A stretch of 64,000 nucleotides of DNA from an uncultured Acidobacteriota bacterium (GCA_951812665.1 CATOST010000021.1:1-64000); one strand, 5' to 3'; shown: positions 54,801-62,339, counted from the first letter of the stretch. Notes: generated from the sequence alone by a model not told the origin. A program made the numbers and translations.

Positions 54801-55195
54801 ACGATTTCTGGGAAGTGGCCCAGCAGGACATCTGGGACCACTGGATGCACGAAACCGATCCGGCCAACTTGCAGCCGCATGTACGACCTCTCAATCATCG
54901 GGTGGCCGAATTCATTCGTAGCTATCCGCCGCGTGATTTGCCTGAGAACCGGCTGAACAGGGCTCTCGATGTCTTGGAATCACCCTGGCCACGCCGCGAG
55001 GAGATCATGCTTCGCGGCTGGTTCGAATCGAGCGAACACAAGGGTGCGGCGCTTACGCGTTTTCTGATAGACCAAATACTGGACACGGGTCTCGAACCAA
55101 CGACCCCGCCACCGCCGCTACCCCCTATCGAGAAAGAGGACGTCGAGCTTCTGTGCTGGATGGGAATTGAGCATTCGGGTTGCATCGATTCGTAG
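51827..55195 (+). CDS. Phospholipase D-like nuclease / SNF2 helicase fusion
   Basis: 1122 residues from GTG 51827. N-terminal PLD-like domain (residues 1-200): KAFLHAKAYIF near residue 148 gives HxK, with GSSNLTGAGLTQNLELN behind it, a single HKD half-site. Helicase domain 1 has the Q-like LTSFQKHGVARALRL, Walker A VADEVGLGKTFIGGEIL near 281, Walker B VVIVDEAHNYRNPDAPTR near 367 and motif III LLMTATPVNN. Helicase domain 2 has DLMITTDVLAEGVNLQQCRH and NPMRLVQRHGRIDRIGS near 797. It would translocate on or remodel DNA, with the PLD part as nuclease or DNA-binding module. It shows the architecture seen in DISARM-like and other defence helicases. Confidence 0.9.
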   Translation: MTREHAFIDNRDGNTLARALGAVLGVGTGLESEETSGSPGQVRIATAFFSPTGFAHIAERLATVPTVRLLLGADLATGVPNDRKRLDETRVRFEQRRIETGLRSMTDGLKRERDHLPFNRTNGRALTKLIAALSAGNMEVRRYEKAFLHAKAYIFTPLDGLPGKPEGIIAGSSNLTGAGLTQNLELNLGRFDRPIVEEATQWFDDLWDEAEPYDLAEIFEVVFQPRSPWDIFIRVLWQLYGDEVQEETKIDDNLPLTSFQKHGVARALRLIRETGGVIVADEVGLGKTFIGGEILQIYRGRRQRALLICPAALRDSTWKSFLTEYELFVECLSFEQLAADRQLRDKQRPNANQQNLQRPLDEYQVVIVDEAHNYRNPDAPTRAAALRRLLFGKRRDLLLMTATPVNNSLWDLYHLIRFFLRQDAHLADRGILSIRQRFDEAMKVDPSSLSPDVLYPIIDATTVKRTRQFVKKHYSGDTIPGPDGRPRAIEFPQPKAISVRYQLEDRLPGFFDQLEETLDSDGDTSIVFARYMPDAFRLQAGDSEEDARAQAMVGLLRSGLLKRFESSAFAFYRTVDKMARQHDIFLEALDAGYVVTTDFMQEISGDDEDVFETLLAKTAHRIDAALFDTDRLRKTVERDRDLLRNLAAAAKSISPARDTKLKALSDTLSEIAQQAEKEAIDSVDEAQKRKVLVFSFFEDTVCWIRDFLNREASNRHELAPYRDRMVAVSGSGDLDKHSRQEAVQGFAPISMQAPRGRDADQFDLMITTDVLAEGVNLQQCRHIVNYDMPWNPMRLVQRHGRIDRIGSPHNRVFLRTIFPADRLDQLLNLEERILGKLAMAAAAVGVVAPIKGAAHGEQVFTEAREEIEKLIREDASLFERGGTAGAAQTGEEYRQTLRKALDSEGDRIARLPWKIGSGMIRGKRRGMFFCAVVGSETKLERTYLRFISATDEWQPEGDDHAIVRELGTCLRLIECDQHTPTQYPESLRERVYDFWEVAQQDIWDHWMHETDPANLQPHVRPLNHRVAEFIRSYPPRDLPENRLNRALDVLESPWPRREEIMLRGWFESSEHKGAALTRFLIDQILDTGLEPTTPPPPLPPIEKEDVELLCWMGIEHSGCIDS

Positions 55196-55224
55196 CGCCA
55201 GAGTACAGACATGGAACAAATTTC

Positions 55225-56244
55225 ATGGGCGAAATAGAAGACGACAAACCACTCGACCCGAACTACCGCGATCCCGTGACTGGACTTAGTCTCGCTAATG
55301 ACGAAAGACTAATTCGAGCTCGAGAGGCCATGATCCTCGCTGTTCAGCTATTTAACAGTACAACGTTCAAATTCAAAACTGAAGTGTTCTGTGTCCTTGC
55401 CAACATTGCTTGGACTTACCTACTGCACGAGTATTACAAGCGACACACTAATGTAGATATCATCCAAGAAAGTGGCCGGTCTCTTCTTCTGAGCCAAATG
55501 ATTAAACGTCCCGACTGCCCCATCTCAAAAGGAATCAGAAATAACCTCAAGGCAGTGCAGGACATCAGGGGCACGGTTGAGCACCAACTACTCGGCAGAA
55601 CCGATGTAATGTGGCTTAGCCTTTTTCAAGCATGCTGTCTCAATTTTGATAAGACAATACGCAAGTTATTCGGTGACAAGTTGACTCTTGCTCACGAACT
55701 TTCTTTCGCACTCCAATTCTCAAACCTGGATTTTGATCAATTGATCAAGTTGCAGGAGTATGACATTCCAGCTCATATAAAGGCGCTTGATGCACGTCTC
55801 CAAGATGGCATGAATGAAGATGATCTTTCCGATCAGGAGTATCAATTCCGCGTGATCTATACGCTGGATTCTGCATCAAAAAGCCGAGCACATATTGAGT
55901 TCATCAAACCAGGCACCGCAGAGGGGAAAGAAATCAGGAATATTCTGGTAAAGCCACGAATAGCGGATCAACTCTATCCATACAAACCTGGCCGCGTTGC
56001 CGAGCATGTGAGACAGAGAACCGGCAAGCAATTTAATCTCCATCACCATACACAGGCATGGCGTTTGTTCCAGGTCCGACCACCCGTATGTGCGAAGCAA
56101 CCGGAAAATACGAACAAGGACTTCTGCATTTATCACGAAGCGCATGGGGACTACACATACTCTGAAAAATGGGTAGATCATTTGGTTGACCAGTGGAGTG
56201 ATGAGAAGAAACGCGCAAGCATCTTGGCTGTTCGGAGCAGTTAG
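55225..56244 (+). CDS. DUF3644-like HEPN-type protein
   Basis: 339 residues from ATG 55225 (a TTG at 55180 inside the helicase end is an alternative). The segment AREAMILAVQLFNSTTFKFK followed by TEVFCVLANIAWTYLLHEYY matches the start of DUF3644, in which a helix pair carries an R/K-rich, HEPN-like core. IRNNLKAVQDIRGTVEHQLL may be the HEPN active-site helix (R-x4-6-H pattern as RGTVEH). Such proteins are probable ribonucleases in defence loci. The C terminus (HHTQAWRLFQVRPP) contains a DUF-type winged-helix-like part. DNA here is visibly AT-richer (near 50 percent GC). It follows the helicase by 29 bp. Confidence 0.65.
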   Translation: MGEIEDDKPLDPNYRDPVTGLSLANDERLIRAREAMILAVQLFNSTTFKFKTEVFCVLANIAWTYLLHEYYKRHTNVDIIQESGRSLLLSQMIKRPDCPISKGIRNNLKAVQDIRGTVEHQLLGRTDVMWLSLFQACCLNFDKTIRKLFGDKLTLAHELSFALQFSNLDFDQLIKLQEYDIPAHIKALDARLQDGMNEDDLSDQEYQFRVIYTLDSASKSRAHIEFIKPGTAEGKEIRNILVKPRIADQLYPYKPGRVAEHVRQRTGKQFNLHHHTQAWRLFQVRPPVCAKQPENTNKDFCIYHEAHGDYTYSEKWVDHLVDQWSDEKKRASILAVRSS

Positions 56245-56326
56245 CCTTTGGCAGAGGATTAGTCGCGACGGGCCATTGGACGCTCACACGCAACGAATCG
56301 AGATCATCGAACCATCTGCTGCGTGT

Positions 56327-57046
56327 ATGTTTAAGCAGATGAGCGATACCAGGAAGCGGCATCTACAATATTTCTACGACTTAATGGCTGAGCTCGAGGA
56401 GAAGCTTGGCGGTGCGCGGAGACTCTCGCAGTGCCATGGACGAATGGGCTGGCCGAGACGCGGCGTCTATTTTTTCCGAGAGTCGGGAGAAAACCGGTGC
56501 CACACCGGAACCGGGCCACGCATCGTGCGGGTGGGGACCCACGCACTGAAAACGGGAGCCCGTTCAAAACTCTGGGCACGATTGTCTCAGCACAGAGGAT
56601 CGGTGCGATCTGGGGGTGGGAACCACCGCGGTTCGATCTATCGATTGATCGTCGGCACAGCGTTGATCGCACGCGACGTCCATGATTACCCGAATTGGGG
56701 TCGAGGCAGTTCCGCTTCGCGCGATGTCAGAAAGAGCGAAAACCCACTGGAACAAGCGGTCAGTCAGGTGATTGGGGAGATGCCCTTTCTCTGGCTGGCC
56801 GTCAACGATGATCCGGGTCCGGCAAGTCTGCGAGGTTACATCGAGCGAAATGCAATCGCCCTATTGAGCAACTACCGCAAGGAGGCCCTTGACCCTCCTT
56901 CTTCTTCCTGGCTTGGACATTTCTGCAATAGGGACCTTGTGAGGACATCGGGACTATGGAACCAGAATCATGTAAATGAGCATTACGACCCGGAGTTTCT
57001 CGATACTTTGGAGCGTCTGATCCACAAGACTGAGAAAACACAGTGA
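56327..57046 (+). CDS. GIY-YIG-like nuclease-domain protein
   Basis: 239 residues from ATG 56327 (MFKQMSDTRKRHLQYF; ATG 56339 also possible; the frame is open further upstream within the DUF3644 gene). A GIY-YIG-type fold is suggested by WPRRGVYFFRESGE (first strand), RIVRVGTHAL (YIG-like strand), LWARLSQHRGS (catalytic Arg helix) and a late YIERNAIALLSNYRKEA providing the Glu. The strand GNHRGSIYRLIVG between them is conserved in similar uncharacterised proteins of defence neighbourhoods. If active, it would be a structure- or sequence-specific DNA endonuclease of the operon. It overlaps the next gene by four bases (GTGA). Confidence 0.62.
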   Translation: MFKQMSDTRKRHLQYFYDLMAELEEKLGGARRLSQCHGRMGWPRRGVYFFRESGENRCHTGTGPRIVRVGTHALKTGARSKLWARLSQHRGSVRSGGGNHRGSIYRLIVGTALIARDVHDYPNWGRGSSASRDVRKSENPLEQAVSQVIGEMPFLWLAVNDDPGPASLRGYIERNAIALLSNYRKEALDPPSSSWLGHFCNRDLVRTSGLWNQNHVNEHYDPEFLDTLERLIHKTEKTQ

Positions 57047-57699
57047 TCATCGTCATTCAGTGTGCGGCTTCAAAAGCTCCAAACGCCGGATGTCTTCAGC
57101 GGCGGGATCGTAAAAACGTAAAGTTCGTTGCCCACCCGGAATGTGCGCCAACCGGAACTGGATGCGTTTATGCTCGCCCCGACGACATTACTGACACCGG
57201 CAGGTCTTGGAGAGAGGAACTCCGAGAATACAACGCATTTCCAAAGGACAATCCGCTCCGTCTATTGCCCGCATGGCAGCTCTACCAGAACAAAACCTAC
57301 AAGCTTCTAGCCGAATGCTACGGACTGGATCGTCTATACATTTTATCGGCGGGATGGGGCCTGATACGGTCCGATTTCCTGACGCCCTTGTACGACATCA
57401 CCTTTAGTAATTCAGCTTGCAATTACAAACGGAGGCGGAAAAAAGATCGCTACAAGGATCTGCGGATGCTACCGAAAATGACCGTAGACCCAATCGTGTT
57501 CTTCATAGGAAAGGCTTACATCGGTTTTGCATGTGAACTCACGAAGGAGATCGAGGCCGAGAAGTATCTGTTCTACAACTCGAAGGATGTTCCGCACGCA
57601 CCGGATTTCGTTCTTAAGCGGTACGTGACGAAGATACGAACAAATTGGCACTACTATTGCGCCAAAGACCTTATGGCCGGAGCGATCGACCTTGACTAG
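57043..57699 (+). CDS. Small CxxSK protein distantly like YaaA/DUF6884
   Basis: 218 residues from GTG 57043. The N terminus IIVIQCAASKAPNAG has the C-x2-S-K motif, and LYILSAGWGLIRSDFLTPLY, followed by YDITFS and the basic KRRRKKDRYKD, recalls YaaA and DUF6884 proteins, which share CxxSK and LSAxxGLI. That relationship is weak and seen by eye only. No catalytic residues can be assigned. It is the last gene of the operon, coupled to the GIY-YIG-like gene. The AT-richer composition of the 55.2-57.7 kb genes suggests that these three arrived separately from the methyltransferase part. Confidence 0.5.
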   Translation: MIIVIQCAASKAPNAGCLQRRDRKNVKFVAHPECAPTGTGCVYARPDDITDTGRSWREELREYNAFPKDNPLRLLPAWQLYQNKTYKLLAECYGLDRLYILSAGWGLIRSDFLTPLYDITFSNSACNYKRRRKKDRYKDLRMLPKMTVDPIVFFIGKAYIGFACELTKEIEAEKYLFYNSKDVPHAPDFVLKRYVTKIRTNWHYYCAKDLMAGAIDLD

Positions 57700-57772
57700 T
57701 CGCCGACGCACCCGGGCACCGGAGATGGTGGCTGGAGGCCCCTGCATCTCAGCACGGTCCGTGACAGCCGGT

Positions 57773-57810
57773 CGGAGAGGACTTTCCTGTCCCCCCATTC
57801 TTTCTCTTCA
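57773..57810. repeat. Dispersed hairpin repeat
   Basis: Reads gagaggac-tttcct-gtccccccattctttctctt, the same family as at 39041, with an imperfect left arm. It lies behind the defence-like operon and behind the convergent TPR/barrel gene. Confidence 0.75.
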
Positions 57811-57857
57811 CAACATGAATGGGAGTCGCGCGGTTAAGAAACCGTGCTCCTCGGCGC

Positions 57858-59573
57858 CTAAAAGACGCCGCTCCGATCCGCCGCTCCAATGCTGGGAAGT
57901 CCCGCCCAGTGGTGAAAGGTCCGGTTCTGCGTGTCCAGCCCCAGGAAGACATTCAGGAACTCCTGACCCAACACTCTGAATCGCAACCCCACTCCAACGT
58001 CCGGAAACCACTCCCCGTTTTCCGAAAGAAACGGCCCTCCCGAGACAAAGGCCGTATCGCTGAAGACGAATCCCCCCACTTCGAGGAACCCCCACCGCCA
58101 GAGCCTCCGCCCCAGTTCCGCACTCAGGAGGACGAAGTCACGCCCCATGGGACTGTTTCCCCTCCGGCCGTCCCGTAGTTCGGGATGGGCTTTGAGGGGC
58201 AGCCGCGCGTCGGGCCCGATGCCGAACAGGAAATAGTGATCCAACGGCAGATTCCGGCCCGAAATTCCACCCTGCAGCGACAATCTGAGCCGCGTCTCCG
58301 ATCGCCTTGCCACCGTCCAATCGATCCCCAGACCCGAAATCATTCTGTGGGAGGGTTCTCCGGCTTCGGCGAGAGGCGAAAAGGCGTCGAACCGGGCCAT
58401 CCAACTCAACCGCGCGTTTTCCCCGGCATCGAGACCCCACAGTTGATTCCATTCCATTCCCACGGCCAGGAGGTGAGGACTTTGTGGAAGCGCGGCGTCG
58501 TCCCCGTCAAATCGAAAAGACTGGCGCTGGTATCCACCGTGAAAGGCCAGCGACCTGCGTTCGGACATCAACCATTCGTAAGCGCCGAAGACCTTTTCCG
58601 TGCGGTAATCATATTGAGTGCCGGATGCGGTATGACTCCATTCCTCGTCCCGGAAATCAAAGCCGACACGCAAGAGGTCGGATGAGGACGAAAAGAAGGG
58701 GACCCAGGCGGACGCCCCGGCCCGCTTCCGGGGAGCGTCCCAGCGAACCCCTCCCGCCAATCGCCGCCCTCGGCCGTCCCGTAACCCGAGACCGACCTCC
58801 CGATTGAAGAGGACCCGGGAAGCATTCTCGATCAGAAACCCGGTCTTGTTGGAAAAAGAGTCGCTGCCGGGAGGAAGGTCCACCCGCAGATTCCAACGTC
58901 CCCCCGGCTGCGGGTCGAGCTGCCATCCGAACCGGGGTCCCAGCCTGAATCTGCCCTGGACCCAATACGACTGCAAGAGCTGTTTCCGGTCCAGAACCTC
59001 GCCTTCATTGAATCGGAAGAGGGACACCACCAGCTTCGGATCCGCGTCTTCCGAAGTCCCAACTTCGACCTGAGCGACCTCTGGTTCTCCCAACAGATTC
59101 CAGTGGTGGAGGGCCTCCAACCGCCTCTCCTGGAGGTAGGAGAGGATGGCCAGAAAGCTCCGGGCGTAACTGTTCTGAGGATCCAGCTTCAGCGCCGTCC
59201 CCAGGCTGGCTCGGGCCTTGTCCCTCCGATCCTGCTTGAAATAGACGCCAGCCAGCTCCGCATGGGCCGCCGCGTAGCCGGGCCTCAGGCGGACGGCGCG
59301 CTCCAGTTCCCGTTCGGCATCGGCCCAACGCTCCTGCTTGGCCAGGGCCATGCCGAGCAGAAAGGAGGCCTCGCTGTTGGACGCCTCCTGTTGCAGCACC
59401 TGCCGGAATAGCGACTCGGCCGCCTGGTATTGCTCTGCTTCCAATTCCGTTCGGCCGCGGGAAAGTAGCTCATCCGTGCCGGAGGCCAGGCCGGCCGGAG
59501 CGAAAAGGAGGCTCAGCAATACCGCCAGGGAGACGTGGACGGAAATCGGCGTCGGCCGGACGTGCGCGAGCAT
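57858..59573 (-). CDS. TPR protein with C-terminal outer-membrane barrel-like domain
   Basis: 571 residues. Signal peptide (residues 1-31, VSLAVLLSLLFAPAGLASG), three to four TPRs to about residue 150 (ELEAEQYQAAESLFRQVLQQ; AYAAAHAELAGVYFKQ in part), then a beta-rich part with alternating aromatic residues (SYWVQGRFRLGPRFGWQLD; SFRFDGDDAALPQSP). The end is Omp85-like: GRDFVLLSAELGRRLWRWGF, then DVGVGLRFRVLGQEFLNVFL. It is likely an outer-membrane protein with periplasmic TPRs. The C39 peptidase gene lies 49 bp upstream on the same strand, so the two form an operon. A truncated copy is at 43689. Confidence 0.82.
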   Translation of the reverse strand: MLAHVRPTPISVHVSLAVLLSLLFAPAGLASGTDELLSRGRTELEAEQYQAAESLFRQVLQQEASNSEASFLLGMALAKQERWADAERELERAVRLRPGYAAAHAELAGVYFKQDRRDKARASLGTALKLDPQNSYARSFLAILSYLQERRLEALHHWNLLGEPEVAQVEVGTSEDADPKLVVSLFRFNEGEVLDRKQLLQSYWVQGRFRLGPRFGWQLDPQPGGRWNLRVDLPPGSDSFSNKTGFLIENASRVLFNREVGLGLRDGRGRRLAGGVRWDAPRKRAGASAWVPFFSSSSDLLRVGFDFRDEEWSHTASGTQYDYRTEKVFGAYEWLMSERRSLAFHGGYQRQSFRFDGDDAALPQSPHLLAVGMEWNQLWGLDAGENARLSWMARFDAFSPLAEAGEPSHRMISGLGIDWTVARRSETRLRLSLQGGISGRNLPLDHYFLFGIGPDARLPLKAHPELRDGRRGNSPMGRDFVLLSAELGRRLWRWGFLEVGGFVFSDTAFVSGGPFLSENGEWFPDVGVGLRFRVLGQEFLNVFLGLDTQNRTFHHWAGLPSIGAADRSGVF

Positions 59574-59622
59574 ACGCCGGACATTGTAGTCAGTCGCGAT
59601 TTCGATTGTTGCCGCAGCCGGC

Positions 59623-60168
59623 TCAGGATGGAGTCTCGGGGATGACCAGAAGCGTCCAGTTTTCCAGCCGCGAACGCTGCCGCGCCATCGCCCCTGCCGG
59701 CCGCCGCCGATAGGGTCCCTTCACCGGGTCGTGCACGATCCATTCCTTGCGGGATTCGTCCCATCCCACCAGCACCACGTAGTGATTGTTGGTTGTCAGG
59801 ACGGACGGGTCGATCACGGTGATCAGCGGCCGTCCCTGCCGCAGGTGATCGAGCATTTCGGGAGTGTCGCCGGCGAAGGAGTAGGTCTGGAACCCCTCCG
59901 AGGCCGCCAGCTTCTTAAGTTCGAGACCGCTCAAGCCCTTTTTCGGAAAGGGTTGGAATCGTCCCGCCAGTTCACGGTGATCGGCCGGATGATTCCAGTA
60001 GCGCAGGAGCATGGCGAGCACCGCGGGACCGCAGTAGTTCTCCTCCTGGCGGACGTAGGGGACTTCCAGGAAGAATCCCTTGGCGGTCGGCTTCTGTCCT
60101 TCGCCTCCGGAGGCGACCGCCATGGCCAGCACCAGAATGGGAAGGTAGTAGACTAGAAGCCTCACCAT
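59623..60168 (-). CDS. C39-like cysteine peptidase (PA2778-like)
   Basis: 181 residues from ATG 60168 (aggacagga upstream). N-terminal signal segment (LLVYYLPILVLAMAVAS), then a papain-like C39 domain: FFLEVPYVRQEENYCGPAVL with Cys46, LTTNNHYVVLVGWDE with His129 and WIVHDPVKGPYRR with Asp147, a complete triad. Length suits the PA2778 group of C39 peptidases, which in Pseudomonas accompany PA2779. It probably acts in the periplasm on an exported partner. The gene is followed by the TPR/barrel gene, which may be its carrier. PA2779-like proteins are encoded at 36805 and 43153, about 20 kb away. Confidence 0.86.
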   Translation of the reverse strand: MVRLLVYYLPILVLAMAVASGGEGQKPTAKGFFLEVPYVRQEENYCGPAVLAMLLRYWNHPADHRELAGRFQPFPKKGLSGLELKKLAASEGFQTYSFAGDTPEMLDHLRQGRPLITVIDPSVLTTNNHYVVLVGWDESRKEWIVHDPVKGPYRRRPAGAMARQRSRLENWTLLVIPETPS

Positions 60169-60247
60169 TCCTGTCCTGCCTTTCCTTCTTGAAACACTCC
60201 GCCATCCGACGAGAGCCCGCGTAATCCGGGCTGAAAAACGGTGGGAA

Positions 60248-60352
60248 CGGCGGCTTTCTTGCCGCCGATTCTTGGGATTGCGGGTGAAAGAAAGAATGGG
60301 CGACAAGAAAGTCGCCCCTCCCAATGGGGGACAAGAATTTCCCCCCTCCTTG
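60248..60352. repeat. Cluster of dispersed hairpin repeats with stem variants
   Basis: Three hairpins: ggcggc-tttctt-gccgcc (60249-60267), then in reverse orientation gggcgac-aagaaa-gtcgccc (60298-60317) and gggggac-aagaatt-tccccc-type (60326-60346). The loops are constant while the stems change in a paired manner. Confidence 0.8.
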
Positions 60353-60370
60353 CGCCACAAGTTCTTCGAA

Positions 60371-61111
60371 TCAACCGAACAGGTTCCTGGGAAGACCGGT
60401 CTGCTCGAACGCCTTGGCTCCCGCCTCGACGTGGCGCTTTCCGCGCTCCAGCGAGAAGGCAAGATGTGACGGGAGCAGAGCGTCGAAGTCGTAGTTCAGC
60501 AATTTCTGCATGGAGGCCGCACAATCCTGAATGCTCGAATCACGGACGTTCTGGAGGACGACCGCACCGCCCCAGAACACCTGATCCCCGGCCAGAAGAT
60601 AAGTCCGGTCCCGGCCCTTCAAGAGAAGCGAATAGTGGCCGCTGCAATGACCCGGGGTGGCGAGGGACGTGAGTTTCAAACCTCCAACTTCGAACCTGTC
60701 CCCGTCCGCCATTTCTTCCTCGACTTCACAAGCCTCCCACCGGAACTCCGGCGGATAGAACCCGAAATCTTGAGCCCAGGCCAGACCGGTCTGTTCCGCG
60801 TCCCCGGTTCGGATCGTCGGCGCCGCTTCGGTTCCGGCAATTACGGTGGCGCCCAGTTTACTTTTCAGCTGGGCCAGTGCGCCCACATGGTCGGCATGAT
60901 AGTGGGTGACGAAGATCCGGCGGATCTTCCCCGGATCCAGGCCGTCGTTCTCGATATTGCTCAGGATCTTCCCGGGCCCGTCGAATCCGGCGTCCACCAG
61001 GGCCAGTTCGTCTTCCCCTCCAATCACGAACACGTGGCAGTCCATGCGATTGGAAATGTTGAAACCGGTGTCGCCCCCGCCCACCAGATAGACGTCTTCC
61101 GTCAGTTTCAT
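60371..61111 (-). CDS. MBL-fold metallo-hydrolase
   Basis: 246 residues. Metallo-beta-lactamase-fold hydrolase with the zinc motif FVTHYHADHVGAL (His70, His72, Asp74, His75), PGHCSGHYSLLL near 152 and the later YLLAGDQVFWGG Asp and LLPSHLAFSLERG His. All metal ligands are present. It has no signal peptide (starts MKLTEDVYLVGGGDTG), so it is cytoplasmic. It resembles glyoxalase II-like or SoxH-type hydrolases; substrate unknown. The 39-bp gap to the TPR gene at 61151 upstream suggests co-transcription with it. Confidence 0.9.
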   Translation of the reverse strand: MKLTEDVYLVGGGDTGFNISNRMDCHVFVIGGEDELALVDAGFDGPGKILSNIENDGLDPGKIRRIFVTHYHADHVGALAQLKSKLGATVIAGTEAAPTIRTGDAEQTGLAWAQDFGFYPPEFRWEACEVEEEMADGDRFEVGGLKLTSLATPGHCSGHYSLLLKGRDRTYLLAGDQVFWGGAVVLQNVRDSSIQDCAASMQKLLNYDFDALLPSHLAFSLERGKRHVEAGAKAFEQTGLPRNLFG

Positions 61112-61150
61112 ATCGAACGGTCCTTAGGGAAGAAAACTGCTCTCGGCGAG

Positions 61151-62143
61151 TCACTGCAGAGACGGCGGGGCGGCTACCTCAGGCGCGGCGCTGTCGTACT
61201 CCGCGGCCAGGCGCGAGTACTCCTGCTCCTTCGCGTCCATCTCGGCCGCGAGCCGCTCTCTCTCGTCCCGGATGATATTGCCGGCGTCGGTCGAGGCCCA
61301 TCGCGAATTGGGAACGTTTCGCAGACCGTCGTGGAGCCTCCTCACATGCCCCTTGGCCGATTCCGCAGCCGGCCCCTCCACCACCGCCGCGCGGGCATAG
61401 GCCAACAGGGCGGTATCGTAGTCGTGGGTCCGGGACGCGGCGAATCCGAGACGGAACGCGGCATAACCGTGTCCGGGATTCATCTTCAGAGTCTGCTTCA
61501 GGTGCTCCACCGCCTCCTCAAGGTCCTTGACCGGTTTGTTGGGAGACTTGGTCCACACTTCCAGAATGGATCGACCCAATGCATAGTGTGCGTCCGCCGC
61601 CCACCCTTGCTTCATGGCAATCCAATCGACCGTGGGCTGGCCCATCGGTTTCTCCATCTGATCCAACAGTTGGAGGGCTCGTGTGCCGTAATCGGTCGCC
61701 CGGTCGATCCTCTTGCTTTCGGAGTAGATATTGGCCAGCGGCGCCAACAGCTCGGGGGTGTCGGGAAGTTCGAGCAGAGCCTCTTCTGCGTGCCGAATGA
61801 AACGATCGATATCGTTGCGGGAAAAAGCCGCGTTGGCAATCGCGAGGTGGGCCCACGCAGTCAGTCCGCTGTCGGGAAATTTCTTCAGGAATCTCTCCGC
61901 CAGCCGAGCCTGCTTGCGAGCATCGACCGTCTCTCTAATCTCCTGCCAAGCACTGAATTCCGCTCGAGACCGGGGCTTGCCCACGGTGCGGGCTTCGTCC
62001 AGCACCTGGTCTTCCGCCAACTGCCCTGCCTGGTCACCCTCAGACTGTTTCTGGTCCTGAGGCGAGAACGGGTTGGCTGGCGTGGCAGCCACCGTCATGG
62101 CCAACAAAAGAGCGGAGAAAAGCAATCGCGGATTCTTCATCAT
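61151..62143 (-). CDS. Exported TPR-like protein
   Basis: 330 residues from ATG 62143 (62140 also possible). Signal peptide LLFSALLLAMTVAATPANP. Helical TPR-like repeats follow: ARLAERFLKKFPDSGLTAWA, then IRHAEEALLELPDTPELLAP and VEHLKQTLKMNPGHGYAAFR. The C-terminal 60 residues are a charged helix (MDAKEQEYSRLAAEYDSAAP). It probably scaffolds envelope proteins. It is the first gene of a short minus-strand run with the MBL-fold enzyme; no partner reveals its role. Confidence 0.78.
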   Translation of the reverse strand: MMKNPRLLFSALLLAMTVAATPANPFSPQDQKQSEGDQAGQLAEDQVLDEARTVGKPRSRAEFSAWQEIRETVDARKQARLAERFLKKFPDSGLTAWAHLAIANAAFSRNDIDRFIRHAEEALLELPDTPELLAPLANIYSESKRIDRATDYGTRALQLLDQMEKPMGQPTVDWIAMKQGWAADAHYALGRSILEVWTKSPNKPVKDLEEAVEHLKQTLKMNPGHGYAAFRLGFAASRTHDYDTALLAYARAAVVEGPAAESAKGHVRRLHDGLRNVPNSRWASTDAGNIIRDERERLAAEMDAKEQEYSRLAAEYDSAAPEVAAPPSLQ

Positions 62144-62339
62144 GATGTCCAAATCTACACGATTTCAGGACTTCCGGCCACGGGAAGGACGCCGCTCCTG
62201 AGACGGCCCAAGAGGGCACCCACAAGGGGCGCCCTTACCAGCCCGTGGCAAAAGTCGTCACGGCATTCGACCGTCCCTGCATCCCGGCGGACTGCGTTGC
62301 GACTCGGTCACATACTCCCGGTATGCTTGTCTGTTATTC
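62144..62339. other. Spacer with a GC-rich palindromic repeat
   Basis: gagggcacccacaaggggcg at about 62213 is the inverted relative of taggggcgccccttgtgggt at 23692. No gene is seen. Confidence 0.55.

Noticed and set aside
46153..57699. Complete DISARM or BREX system
   Set aside because: drmA, drmB and drmC as well as pglZ, brxC and other BREX genes are not present; only methyltransferase and SNF2/PLD parts recall them.
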